A stretch of DNA of 64,000 nt from Mycolicibacterium arenosum (GTDB lineage Bacteria > Actinomycetota > Actinomycetes > Mycobacteriales > Mycobacteriaceae). The stretch is from NCBI RefSeq assembly GCF_024320865.1, contig NZ_JANDBD010000008.1, forward strand, positions 186,001 to 250,000, read 5' to 3'. The notes below the pieces were generated by a model. The model made no database searches. It saw only the letters and a program-made list of their open reading frames with translations, and was not told where the DNA came from. Each line of letters opens with the position of its first letter. Position 1 is the stretch's first letter. Of this stretch, positions 8,371 to 16,736 are shown one piece after another. The position numbers and the translations under genes were made by a program.

Positions 8371-10512
8371 CTACGCCATCGCTCTGAGCCGATCGGAGCT
8401 GCGGCGGCTGCGTACCGATGCCCGCTCCGCCAGCGCCAACCGGAGTATCAGGACCAGCTCGTCGCGATCACCGATGTCCAGCAGGTCCGAGAACTCCGAC
8501 CGGAGCCGAGCCAGTTCGCCGCTGAACGGGCTCGACAACTCGGCGAAGTCGGCGGGCGTGCGCGCGTACAGGAAGGCGGGCGAGATCGGCTGCACGGCCA
8601 CCCCGTTGCGCTCGGCGCAGATCCACGCCGCCTCGGCCGCTGCTCCCCCGCGCGCGAAGTCGGTCAGCGACGATCCGTCGACGCGGACGACCGCGAGCCC
8701 GCACGACGACCGCACCCGGTCACCCGTCAGGTCGCCGAGCGCCTCGCCCGCATTCCACTCGGACAGCGCGGCCATCACCTCGCCACGGCGCAGGATGCTC
8801 AGAACCGCGTACTCGTCGGGTGCCAACTCGAGACAGTGCACGTCGATACCGGCATCGGGATCGGGATCGCCGGGCCAGCGCAACTCGGAGATCATGTCGG
8901 CGTGCAGCCGCGGCGTGAGATATCGCACACGATCGGCGGCCGCGAGAATCGCTGCGGCCGAGTCGATCTGGTGCGGGTCGGTGAGGACCGAGAGGGTGGC
9001 GCCCTCGCGCTCGGCGGCGGCCTTCAGCTCGTCGATCGTGGCCGCTGCGAGGGTGCCCGGCCGCCCGAGCCGCCGGTTGGTCTCGCGCGCCAGCATCGCC
9101 GGGTACTGCGATGCCAACACGGCGTCAGCGCCGTCCCCCAGTGCGACGGTGACGGACAGCGGACACCCGTCGCCGTCGACCGTGAACTGAACCGGACCCA
9201 GCCGATCGTGTGCGGCCGCGGCCACCTTCGCGTTGAACACCGCCGCACCCAGTGCCACCGCGCTGCCGCGCAGTGCGACGTCCATCGTCGACGTGTGCTC
9301 ACGTGCCAGCGTGAGCCGGACCTCGTCGCGGCCACCTTCGACCGCCCAGGGTTGCACGTTGCCGCCCGACGGGGCGCGCATGGCGGCATCGACGACCAAC
9401 CGAGCGACGTCAGTCGAGTCCACACTCTCAGCGGCTCGCACCGCGGACTCCGGAAGCGTCTGTGCGGCCTCGGATATCGGATCGATCAGGGAGTCCAGCG
9501 CTGCTCCGATGTCGACGCGGACCCGGCCCGAATGCAACGGCTCGCCCAGCCCGATGCGGCGTACCGCCTCCGCGATCGCGGCAGCACCCAGCGTCACCTC
9601 GCCAGCCAGTTGCGGCCATGTGGAGATCGACCGGTCGACCTCGACGAGTGACGCGGCCATCCGCGCGGACAGTCGCCTCCCGTCGAGATAGGTCAACACG
9701 TGGGGCACCTTGTCCCGACTGGACATTCCAGCGAGCGACGCCGCATCGGCGTCGCCAAGCAGACCGTGCATCACCGCCCTGCGCGGCTCCTCGTCGAAAC
9801 GTTCGACGTCCACCAGTCCGCGGTCCGACGTGGACATCAGCACCGGCAGCCGGCGCGACCGGGCCGCTTCGCGCAGCGCCACCTTCACGTCCAGCGAGTC
9901 GCATTCCTCGACGACGATGTCCAGGTCGTCGAGGAACTCCTCGATGTTGTCCGGGGTCAACCCGCTGGTCATGACCTCGACCGGCAGGTAGGGGTCGACC
10001 TCTGCGATCCGTCGCGCCGCCGCCGTCGCCTTGTTGATACCGAGATCGAAAAGCGTTACGGGAACACGGTTCAGGTTTGAGAGCTCAAGGGTGTCGAAGT
10101 CGGCGAGCCGCAGGGCACCGCACAGCCCCTCGGCGGCGAGCGTGTGTGCGATGACGTGCCCGACACTGAGTCCGACGACACCGATGCGCAACGCGTGCAA
10201 TCGATCCTGCTCGGCGTCCGTGATCAGGTTGCGGTTCCTGTCCAGCCGAAGCCTGCGGTAGCCGACAGGGCCGAGGAGGGAAACCAGAGCGCGGCGCCAC
10301 GGAAAGTAGGCCCACCGCCCCGATTCCTCGAGGACGGCGGCGTCGACGGCGGGACGCAATCCCCGCAACTGGTCGAGTTGTTCGGCACGCCGATCCTGCA
10401 CGTCGAGCCGAGGGTCGGTGCGGAGTCCCGCCAGTGCGTCGGCGTCGTCGGGAAGAGAAGGGTTCAGAACGGCCGCCGAACACACGCCGTCGTCGAAAGT
10501 GACCATCCGCAT
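8371..10512 (-). CDS. ThiF/E1-like and nitroreductase fusion protein (Rv1355c/MoeY type)
   Basis: A 713-residue two-part protein. The N-terminal half, after a helical lead, is an E1/ThiF-like adenylation fold (GVVGLSVGHVIAHTLA near residue 110, DFDTLELSNLNR, then VEECDSLDVK). The second half resembles a nitroreductase flavin fold (DAAMRAPSGGNVQPW near residue 390, AILAAADRVRYL). Rv1355c of M. tuberculosis, annotated moeY, has this architecture and length and sits beside the GGDEF/EAL gene Rv1354c, as here. I chose the ATG preceded by AGAGGGG; a GTG 39 bases upstream is possible. The canonical CxxC zinc motif of ThiF is not visible. The real reaction is unknown: molybdopterin synthesis is only an old annotation. 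Confidence 0.8.
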   Translation of the reverse strand: MRMVTFDDGVCSAAVLNPSLPDDADALAGLRTDPRLDVQDRRAEQLDQLRGLRPAVDAAVLEESGRWAYFPWRRALVSLLGPVGYRRLRLDRNRNLITDAEQDRLHALRIGVVGLSVGHVIAHTLAAEGLCGALRLADFDTLELSNLNRVPVTLFDLGINKATAAARRIAEVDPYLPVEVMTSGLTPDNIEEFLDDLDIVVEECDSLDVKVALREAARSRRLPVLMSTSDRGLVDVERFDEEPRRAVMHGLLGDADAASLAGMSSRDKVPHVLTYLDGRRLSARMAASLVEVDRSISTWPQLAGEVTLGAAAIAEAVRRIGLGEPLHSGRVRVDIGAALDSLIDPISEAAQTLPESAVRAAESVDSTDVARLVVDAAMRAPSGGNVQPWAVEGGRDEVRLTLAREHTSTMDVALRGSAVALGAAVFNAKVAAAAHDRLGPVQFTVDGDGCPLSVTVALGDGADAVLASQYPAMLARETNRRLGRPGTLAAATIDELKAAAEREGATLSVLTDPHQIDSAAAILAAADRVRYLTPRLHADMISELRWPGDPDPDAGIDVHCLELAPDEYAVLSILRRGEVMAALSEWNAGEALGDLTGDRVRSSCGLAVVRVDGSSLTDFARGGAAAEAAWICAERNGVAVQPISPAFLYARTPADFAELSSPFSGELARLRSEFSDLLDIGDRDELVLILRLALAERASVRSRRSSDRLRAMA

Positions 10513-10617
10513 CCCGTCTCGCCCCTCTGCCGTCCGGCCGCTCCCCACCACCGTCCGACATTACTTGCGGAAGGATGCGTTTCGCTCCCCCAGTCGGCAC
10601 ACCGCGCTACCGCGTCG

Positions 10618-11388
10618 TCACGCCGCCGCGGACTCGCGGTAATCGTCGCCGCCCGAAGGACGGGCGTCGTACTGGAAGTCGCCGCGCCGCAGGGCCGCGG
10701 TCTCGAACGCGATCTTGACCGCCTGGTCGGGCTCGGCGTGCCGCATCACCGTGGCTCGGTCCCACCAGATCATGCTGGTCTCGTAACGGGCATCGGGATA
10801 CGGCGCGGGCGCGATGTGCCTGGCGATCACGCCGCCCGATGACCGCCACTGTTCCAGGACGTGGGTGGCGGATGTCGCCATGACGTGCTGAATGTTCAAG
10901 AGCGCCATCGTGTAAAGCGGAGAGCGAGCTAGTACGCGGGTCAGAGTCCGACCGTTGGATGAGCCGTCACCCACCCACGCCGACTTCACCTCCGCGACAC
11001 CGGCGCCGATCCGATCGGCGATCATCGCGCGGACGTCCACCATGGCGGGTTCACCCGCCCACTCGACCACGGCGTGCGATTCGTCCGGCGAACCGTACGG
11101 GCCCTTCGCGCGAACCCCGGCGACGACCCTTTCGCGCCGGTCGAGAGCGACGAAGAACAGGGCCGTATCGCGGCCGTCGGCGATCGCGGCGACATCCAAT
11201 GCGCATTCGACACCGTGCCTGCGATAGCTGCCAAGTGCTCCGTCGAGGAACTCCTCCCAGAGGTCGGGAAGTGCCGCCGGCGTCGCGGCAAGCATCGAGC
11301 AGCCGGACGCCTGGTCGCGCCAGCGGTGAACGGGCAACTCGATAGCCGTACGGACGTCCACTTGGGGATTGCCAATGCTCACGAGCAT
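10618..11388 (-). CDS. GNAT/autoinducer-synthase-like protein of unknown function
   Basis: A soluble protein of 256 residues. The middle reads like a GNAT core (FFVALDRRERVVAGVRAKGP near residue 80), and the C-terminal half has EVKSAWVG, a long helix and PYPDARYETSMIWWDR near residue 205, a pattern I associate with FeeM or LuxI-like N-acyl transferases. This assignment is a weak fold-level guess. It lies 105 bp upstream of the ThiF/nitroreductase gene on the same strand and may be co-transcribed with it. The ATG has AGGAGCGG just upstream; a GTG two codons later is an alternative with better spacing. Confidence 0.6.
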   Translation of the reverse strand: MLVSIGNPQVDVRTAIELPVHRWRDQASGCSMLAATPAALPDLWEEFLDGALGSYRRHGVECALDVAAIADGRDTALFFVALDRRERVVAGVRAKGPYGSPDESHAVVEWAGEPAMVDVRAMIADRIGAGVAEVKSAWVGDGSSNGRTLTRVLARSPLYTMALLNIQHVMATSATHVLEQWRSSGGVIARHIAPAPYPDARYETSMIWWDRATVMRHAEPDQAVKIAFETAALRRGDFQYDARPSGGDDYRESAAA

Positions 11389-12074
11389 CCGCTCCTGTCC
11401 CTATCACGCGGCTGGCAATTAATTGCGAAGCCAGCCAGGCATTTCGCTTCCCCTCCCATTCGAAAGCCTATCCGACTAGCGCTTGCCATGATCGCTTTAG
11501 TAAACAGAATCACCGTATCCGTCGATTTCCACGGCCGCCGTTTTCACGAATCCCGACAGCGCACTCACCACGATGAGAAGCTGACGATATCCGCCCTCTC
11601 AATCCGCGCCAGGCACTGGCAACAGGGCTCCCTGCCTGGTAGTTCCTTCGATCTGCGGCTGCCGGACGCCGCGGCTCGGACAGCCGCCATGCGATACCGA
11701 CAAAGTGATGGACGGTAGCCAGATCCGAAACGCCGTGCGCCGTGTCGAGGAGCAACCTCTCGATCGGCCGCCATTGGCAAATGGCAGTCAATTTGCCTCC
11801 ACCGCGAAATTTCGACGCCGACACGCGTCAAACTCGCTAGTAGTAATGCGAAAGTGTGCAATTTCAGCTAATTGGCAATAGCTGCGGGCCGGTACCGGGC
11901 GGCGACGACCGGGCAAACGCGCCCCCGACAATGGTCCACCCAGGCTTTGCGACCGTTCGCGTGGCCGTCGAAAGTTGCTGGAATTCCCAACCTGTGCGCG
12001 ATTCGCCAGGGATCCCTCAGATAACCCCACCGGGCCCGCACCCGTGAAACCGACGCGACGGCTAAAATCCGTGA
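11389..12074. other. 686-bp intergenic region with repeated ATTGGCAA-type palindromes
   Basis: No convincing gene lies between the GNAT-like gene and dcpA, which diverge here. The stretch is visibly richer in A+T than its surroundings and contains several inverted repeats built on TTGGCAA: GCAATTAATTGC (11415-11426), GCCATTGGCAAATGGC (11770-11785) and ATTGGCAAT at 11871-11879. Short open frames exist on both strands but none resembles a known protein. It most likely holds both promoters and regulator sites. Confidence 0.55.
11410..11436. promoter_or_regulatory. nested inverted repeats upstream of the GNAT-like gene
   Basis: GGCTGGC (11410-11416) pairs with GCCAGCC (11430-11436), and between them lies the 12-bp perfect palindrome GCAATTAATTGC (11415-11426). 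The site ends 22 bp upstream of the ATG of the minus-strand gene, the position of an operator. It could also fold in RNA as a 7-bp stem. Confidence 0.5.
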
Positions 12075-13931
12075 ATGTTCGCGGATAGTGCGCCGTTCAG
12101 CCTGGAGCGATTGGTCGTCACCGTCGCTGCCCGGTTGATGGCGGCCAACGCCGCGACCGCCGCCCAGGTGAGCCAGGACATGCTCGAGCTGCTGGTGGAC
12201 TACTTCGCCGTCGACGTCAGCTTCCTCCGGCACAACGACCACAGCATTCACGCGTCGATCCTCATCGCCGAATGGCCCGTCCGCACCGATGTTCCCGACC
12301 CCGACCCCATCGGCGTCGTCTACTTCGAGAACGCCGATCCGGTGTTCAAGTACGCGGAGCACTTCAAGAAGCCCGCGGTGTTCCGGCCCGACGACGCGGA
12401 CTACCAGAAGCGCATCGAACAGGGCCGCAACATCCCTCAAACCTCGCTTGCGGCGGCACCCCTGGTGTCCGGGGATGTCACGACCGGCGTGCTCGGCTTC
12501 GTCAAGATCGGCGACAGGGAGTGGCGCGAGGACGAGCTCAACGCGCTGGAGGCCATCGGCTCGCTCTTCGCCCAGGTTCAAGCCAGGGTGAAGGCCGAGG
12601 AGCAGTTGCGCTATCTCGCCGATCGTGACGACCTCACCGGGGTCTACAACCGGCGCGCGCTGCTCGCACATCTCGAGAAGCGGCTCGCCGCAGGCCGTTC
12701 GGGCCCGGTGACCGCGCTGTTCTTCGACCTCGACCGGCTCAAGACGATCAACGACTATCTCGGACACACCGCCGGTGACCGGTTCCTGAAGGTCCTCGCC
12801 GAACGATTGCAGGAGCGCACCAAGCCGAAGACGGTCATCGCCCGACTCGGCGGCGACGAGTTCGTCGTCGTGCCCGCGAGCAGGCTCACCGCGGTGGCCG
12901 CGGAGAAGATGGGCGGCGAACTCCTGGATGCGATCAGCGAGCGGGTGTCGCTTGACGGCGAGGTGCTCGCGCGCACCGTCAGCGTCGGAGTCGCTCAGGG
13001 CGTTCCCGGCCGCGACACCACGTCGGACCTGCTACGCCGCGCCGACCTCGCGCTGCTCAACGCCAAGGCCGCAGGCGGTAATCAAGTCGCCATGTTCACC
13101 GACGAGATGTCGCAGGAAGCCGAGTACCGCACCGACATCGAATTGCACCTCGGCAGCGTGATCGAGGACGGCGCGCTGTACCTGCGGTACCTGCCGGAAG
13201 TGGACATGCGCACCGGTGAGGTGCTGGCTGCCGAAGCCCTGGTGCGGTGGGACCACCCGACGCGTGGGGCCATCTCACCGGCGGACTTCATCCCGGTGGC
13301 CGAATCCATCAATCTGGCAGGCGAATTGGGCCGATGGGTGATCAGAACCGCCTGTTCCGAGTTCGCGAGCTTCCGGGCCGCGGGCATCGGGATCGGCACG
13401 GTGTTGCGGATCAACGTGTCTCCGGTGCAGCTCGTCAGCGCCGGTTTCGCCGAATCCGTCGCCGCCACCATGCGCGAGTTCGGCCTGGAACCGGGGTCGA
13501 TCTGCTTGGAGATCACCGAGAGCGTCGTCGTACAGGACATCGAAACCACCAGCATCACGCTCAACGGACTCAAGGCCGCCGGCGTGCAGATCGCCATCGA
13601 CGACTTCGGAACCGGCTACAGCGTGCTGTCCCACCTGAAGGCGCTACCGGTGGACGTCCTCAAGATCGACCGCAGCTTCGTGACGGACCTCGGGTCCAAT
13701 CCCGACGACCTGGCCATCGTGCGGGCGACCATCGCCCTGGCCGAGGCGTTCGGTCTGCAACTCGTCGCAGAGGGTGTGGAGACCGAAGCCGCAGCCATCA
13801 CGCTGCTCCGCCACGGCTGCCACCGCGCACAGGGATTCCTGCTGTCGCCGCCTATCAGCGCCACCGACCTCGCCGCCCTCCTTACGAAGGGCCATGTGTC
13901 AGCGCGGTTTTCCGCACCGGCCGGCGAGTGA
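12075..13931 (+). CDS. dcpA: GAF-GGDEF-EAL c-di-GMP synthase/phosphodiesterase
   Basis: A 618-residue bifunctional enzyme of cyclic di-GMP turnover. An N-terminal GAF-like sensor spans about residues 30-175. The GGDEF diguanylate cyclase domain follows, with intact GGDEF at 259-263. The EAL phosphodiesterase domain covers roughly 360-610, with EAL at 387-389 and the loop DDFGTGYSVLSHLK near 510. No RxxD inhibitory site is seen before GGDEF. Order, length and neighbour (Rv1355c-like gene) match Rv1354c of M. tuberculosis and DcpA of M. smegmatis, the main c-di-GMP enzyme there. No membrane segment is visible. No strong ribosome site precedes the ATG; its 3' end overlaps the convergent flavoprotein gene by 33 bp. 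Confidence 0.9.
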   Translation: MFADSAPFSLERLVVTVAARLMAANAATAAQVSQDMLELLVDYFAVDVSFLRHNDHSIHASILIAEWPVRTDVPDPDPIGVVYFENADPVFKYAEHFKKPAVFRPDDADYQKRIEQGRNIPQTSLAAAPLVSGDVTTGVLGFVKIGDREWREDELNALEAIGSLFAQVQARVKAEEQLRYLADRDDLTGVYNRRALLAHLEKRLAAGRSGPVTALFFDLDRLKTINDYLGHTAGDRFLKVLAERLQERTKPKTVIARLGGDEFVVVPASRLTAVAAEKMGGELLDAISERVSLDGEVLARTVSVGVAQGVPGRDTTSDLLRRADLALLNAKAAGGNQVAMFTDEMSQEAEYRTDIELHLGSVIEDGALYLRYLPEVDMRTGEVLAAEALVRWDHPTRGAISPADFIPVAESINLAGELGRWVIRTACSEFASFRAAGIGIGTVLRINVSPVQLVSAGFAESVAATMREFGLEPGSICLEITESVVVQDIETTSITLNGLKAAGVQIAIDDFGTGYSVLSHLKALPVDVLKIDRSFVTDLGSNPDDLAIVRATIALAEAFGLQLVAEGVETEAAAITLLRHGCHRAQGFLLSPPISATDLAALLTKGHVSARFSAPAGE

Positions 13932-14798
13932 CGGCAGCGACCTCGTATCACGTAGGGCGTCCCGCAGCCGCTTGCCGGAGGCCGTGCAGAGGGGCCGTTC
14001 CGGCACCACGGTGCCGAGCAATTCGACGCGAAGGAAACGGCTTGCAGGCTGTCCGACGATGCACAGTTGCAGGTCCTCGCCCCCTGCCGAGTGCACCGTC
14101 CGGGGAAGTTGCCCCGCCGGTGCACTACCCGACGACAGCGCCAGCCCGCGCCGGATGCCGACCGCCAACACGCCGTCGGCGGTGTCGAGTTCGATGCCCA
14201 CGATGCGTCCGTCGTCGAACACGATGCGCCTCAGTTCGGTGAAGCGATGCTCCTCGACCCCGCGGGCGCGCGCCTCGGACCGCAGCCACCACGTGGCATC
14301 GAATCCGGCGGCGAGGTCGCCCGAGCTGACGGTCCCGAGGGCTTGCACCTCGATCGACTGCCCGTCCTCGGTCCGCATCTTCGACGTGCGCCAGCCGGAC
14401 ACACTCGAGAAGAGCAGTCCGTAGGGAGACGCGAGACACGTCGCGTTCCACTTGCCCAGCCGCGAACCGATGAACGCGGCGGCGGAGCCACCGCTGGGCA
14501 TCGCACTGACGGCGCGCACCGTCATCCGCGAATCACCCGAGAAATCTCCGGGCGCACAGTAGTCCTCGACGAGCGCGGTCAGATAGTGGTCGGTCTCCTC
14601 GTCCATGTCGAGGCGCGCCCAGCTACCGAGAAATCCCCCGACTCGCTGTTGCAGGGCGACGTTCGAGCGGGCTGGTCCGCGGTCGGCCAACGGGGTGGCG
14701 AGTAACACCGTCGCCCCCATATCGGCGGTGGCCACAGCGCCTGCCAACGCGCTCGGTCCAGCTCCCACACATGCCACGTCAACTTCGATATCCCACAT
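13899..14798 (-). CDS. short FAD-dependent oxidoreductase
   Basis: A 299-residue protein starting with an FAD-binding Rossmann motif (VACVGAGPSALAGAVATADMGATVLL, glycines near residues 12-17). It resembles the N-terminal FAD domain of fumarate-reductase or 3-ketosteroid-dehydrogenase-like proteins, but is much shorter than those (about 450-550 residues) and lacks an evident C-terminal GG motif and catalytic residues. It may be a degraded or specialised member. It converges with dcpA, overlapping by 33 bp, and its 5' side is a long gene-free stretch with a strong inverted repeat. Confidence 0.65.
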   Translation of the reverse strand: MWDIEVDVACVGAGPSALAGAVATADMGATVLLATPLADRGPARSNVALQQRVGGFLGSWARLDMDEETDHYLTALVEDYCAPGDFSGDSRMTVRAVSAMPSGGSAAAFIGSRLGKWNATCLASPYGLLFSSVSGWRTSKMRTEDGQSIEVQALGTVSSGDLAAGFDATWWLRSEARARGVEEHRFTELRRIVFDDGRIVGIELDTADGVLAVGIRRGLALSSGSAPAGQLPRTVHSAGGEDLQLCIVGQPASRFLRVELLGTVVPERPLCTASGKRLRDALRDTRSLPSLAGRCGKPR

Positions 14799-15312
14799 CG
14801 ACGTTATTTACCTTTACGTTGCCTTTTCGATACTGCGGTCAATTTCCACCGACCGGCTGGGACGCTCGACGTAAACGTCGGGACCCGTCCGCGATGGGGC
14901 ATCGGCTGCACTTCAAAGGCATCGACACGGCACGCCGAAACCATCTTTGAGTTTGGCCACTGACCGCGGAAACGACGTTGCCACGGTCCGCGCGGGGATT
15001 CGAAGGAGTTTGCCTGTGCGGACTGTGGCAACGCGCTGAACCCACCAGCGCGGGAGGGCAGACGAAAGCGCGATACCGCCTCCGACGTGCAGATCTCCGA
15101 CGGTTCGGGCCCCCGCAGACCCATCCCCGGCTTCAGACCACCAGTCTTCACCCCTCCTACTTTACATACCAATGGAATGTTCTGCACCACTGGAGATGAC
15201 CGCGAGTCTGTAGCAAAATCGGGTACGTCGACAACCAGAATGTGGTCACGCTGAGAACCACCGCGGTCGCGCGAGACCGGGCCGACGCAGACGGCGACGG
15301 GGGTGCGATCTG
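14799..15312. other. 514-bp gene-free divergent region
   Basis: The region separates the flavoprotein gene (minus strand) from the first of two TetR genes (plus strand). I find no recognisable gene. It holds an AT-rich stretch next to the flavoprotein start (TTATTTACCTTTACG) and a long inverted repeat listed separately; probable promoters and operators for both sides. Confidence 0.5.
14976..15033. repeat. 16-bp inverted repeat (one mismatch), 26-nt loop
   Basis: The left arm CGTTGCCACGGTCCGC (14976-14991) is the reverse complement of the right arm GCGGACTGTGGCAACG (15018-15033) with a single mismatch. RNA from either strand would form a very stable hairpin. There is no U-tract, so a classical terminator is unlikely. 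It could be a regulatory hairpin, a structured RNA element, or a remnant of a small mobile element. Confidence 0.7.
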
Positions 15313-15990
15313 GTGACCGAAGCCGCCGACTCCGGACCCGCCGCGACCCGCCTGCACATCATCCACGCCGCCGCGCACGAGTTCGCACTCAAGCCGTACA
15401 CCCGGGTCAACCTCGACGACGTCCTCCTGGGAGCAGACGTCACCAAGGGCGCGCTTTACACGCATTTCAGGTCGAAGCACGAGCTGGCGATGGCGGTCAT
15501 CGAGGAGCGCACCAAGCTCACGCGGCAGCAGGTGGCCGACCTCACCACGCCATCGTCCTCGGCGCTCGAAACGCTCGTCGACGTGACGTACCTCATCGCG
15601 GTCTCCGATTGCGGTGAGGAGATGGCCAGGGCCGGACTGAATCTGCTCGAGTCGGTCGGCCGCTTCGACGGACTGCAGGCGAAGGTCGTGGACGTCTGGG
15701 TCGGCGGCTTCGCTGAGTTGGTGCGACAGGCGCAAGAGCAAGAGGATGTGCTGCCCGCGGTCGACCCCGAGGCGGTTGCTCGCACGATCGTGTCGATGTA
15801 CCTGGGCCTGCGCCAGACCAGCGATCTGGACGAGCCGAAGACCTTGATCGGCGACCTCGAAGCGACCTTGCTCCTGATCCTTCCCGGGTTCGCCGAACCG
15901 GGACGGCTCGACTATCTACACGGCTTCATCCAACGCCGATCCGCACTCGCCATCAGGAATACAGCGCCATTGGTCCATGGCAATCTATGA
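15313..15990 (+). CDS. TetR family regulator (ScbR/autoregulator-receptor-like)
   Basis: A 225-residue TetR protein starting at GTG. Its DNA-binding helix region is VNLDDVLLGADVTKGALYTHFRSKHELAMAV (about residues 35-65). The TKGALYTHFRSK recognition helix and the C-terminal ligand domain resemble the gamma-butyrolactone receptor group of actinobacteria, also represented by Rv1353c beside Rv1354c. It is the first of two tandem TetR genes on the plus strand, 50 bp apart. A role in controlling the c-di-GMP/flavoprotein region is inferred from position. Confidence 0.83.
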   Translation: MTEAADSGPAATRLHIIHAAAHEFALKPYTRVNLDDVLLGADVTKGALYTHFRSKHELAMAVIEERTKLTRQQVADLTTPSSSALETLVDVTYLIAVSDCGEEMARAGLNLLESVGRFDGLQAKVVDVWVGGFAELVRQAQEQEDVLPAVDPEAVARTIVSMYLGLRQTSDLDEPKTLIGDLEATLLLILPGFAEPGRLDYLHGFIQRRSALAIRNTAPLVHGNL

Positions 15991-16040
15991 TTCCCCGGAA
16001 CGTACGTCGCATCGGATGAATTGACTGAGGTAATCGCAGA

Positions 16041-16697
16041 GTGGTCCGTCAAGCCCGTTCGGAAGCCACGCGGCAGAAGATCATCGACTCGGCCGTCGAC
16101 CTGATCAACGAGATCGGTTACCCGGCAGCCGGGCTCGCCGACATCATCGACCGCGCCGAAATGACCAAGGGCGCCTTGTACTACCACTTCGACTCGAAGG
16201 AAGTGCTCGCCACCGCCATCATCGACGACGGCGGCAATCGGGTGATCGGTGCGTTCCGAGCCGCAGGGAGAACGGGCTCGCCGGCCCTGGAGAACGTCAT
16301 CCACGGCGTCTTCATGGTCGCCGACACCATCCGCAACGACAAGCTCGCACAGGCCGCCTCCCGCCTGCTGCGCACATTCGGCGGGTTCAACCCCGCGGCC
16401 AAACGCACCTACGGGGAGTTCCTCGCCGAGATGACCGGTCGCGTCAAGGCCGCCATCGCCGAGGGAGACGTGCGCGCAGACCTCGACGCCGAGGCCGTCG
16501 GCCGAACGATCTTCGGCAGCATGCTCGGCTCGGAACTGCTGTCCGCATCCCTAGACGACGGTAAGGAGCTGGGCAAGCACTTCGTCACCACCTGGGAGGT
16601 GCTGCTGCCCGCCATCGTGGCACCGGACTCCGTGGGGTATTACCGGGAGTTCCTGGCCCGCCAGTCCACTCGCTCACGGGACAAGGACAGGCCCTAG
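16041..16697 (+). CDS. TetR family regulator (ScbR/autoregulator-receptor-like)
   Basis: A 218-residue TetR protein beginning at GTG, with a standard N-terminal helix-turn-helix (AGLADIIDRAEMTKGALYYHFDSKEVLA, residues 33-60). The TKGALYYHFDSK motif is the hallmark of autoregulator-receptor-like TetRs. It is a paralogue of the gene just upstream; an ACGTACGT palindrome lies between them at 16001-16008. It is followed after 39 bp by the paired acyl-CoA dehydrogenase genes and could regulate them. Confidence 0.85.
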   Translation: MVRQARSEATRQKIIDSAVDLINEIGYPAAGLADIIDRAEMTKGALYYHFDSKEVLATAIIDDGGNRVIGAFRAAGRTGSPALENVIHGVFMVADTIRNDKLAQAASRLLRTFGGFNPAAKRTYGEFLAEMTGRVKAAIAEGDVRADLDAEAVGRTIFGSMLGSELLSASLDDGKELGKHFVTTWEVLLPAIVAPDSVGYYREFLARQSTRSRDKDRP

Positions 16698-16736
16698 GGC
16701 GTTCCGGGGCAGCACATCTGTTGCTAGGTTACACAA

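Noticed and set aside
11510..11861. Open frames of about 100 codons on the minus strand in the long intergenic region.
   Set aside because: No recognisable protein, unusual codon use and no ribosome site. A small gene cannot be fully excluded, but there is no support.
15165..15185. Gamma-butyrolactone-type box around ACATACCAATGGAATGT before the first tandem TetR gene.
   Set aside because: Only the outer ACAT/ATGT bases pair; the inner part is not symmetrical, so it is too weak to list as an operator.
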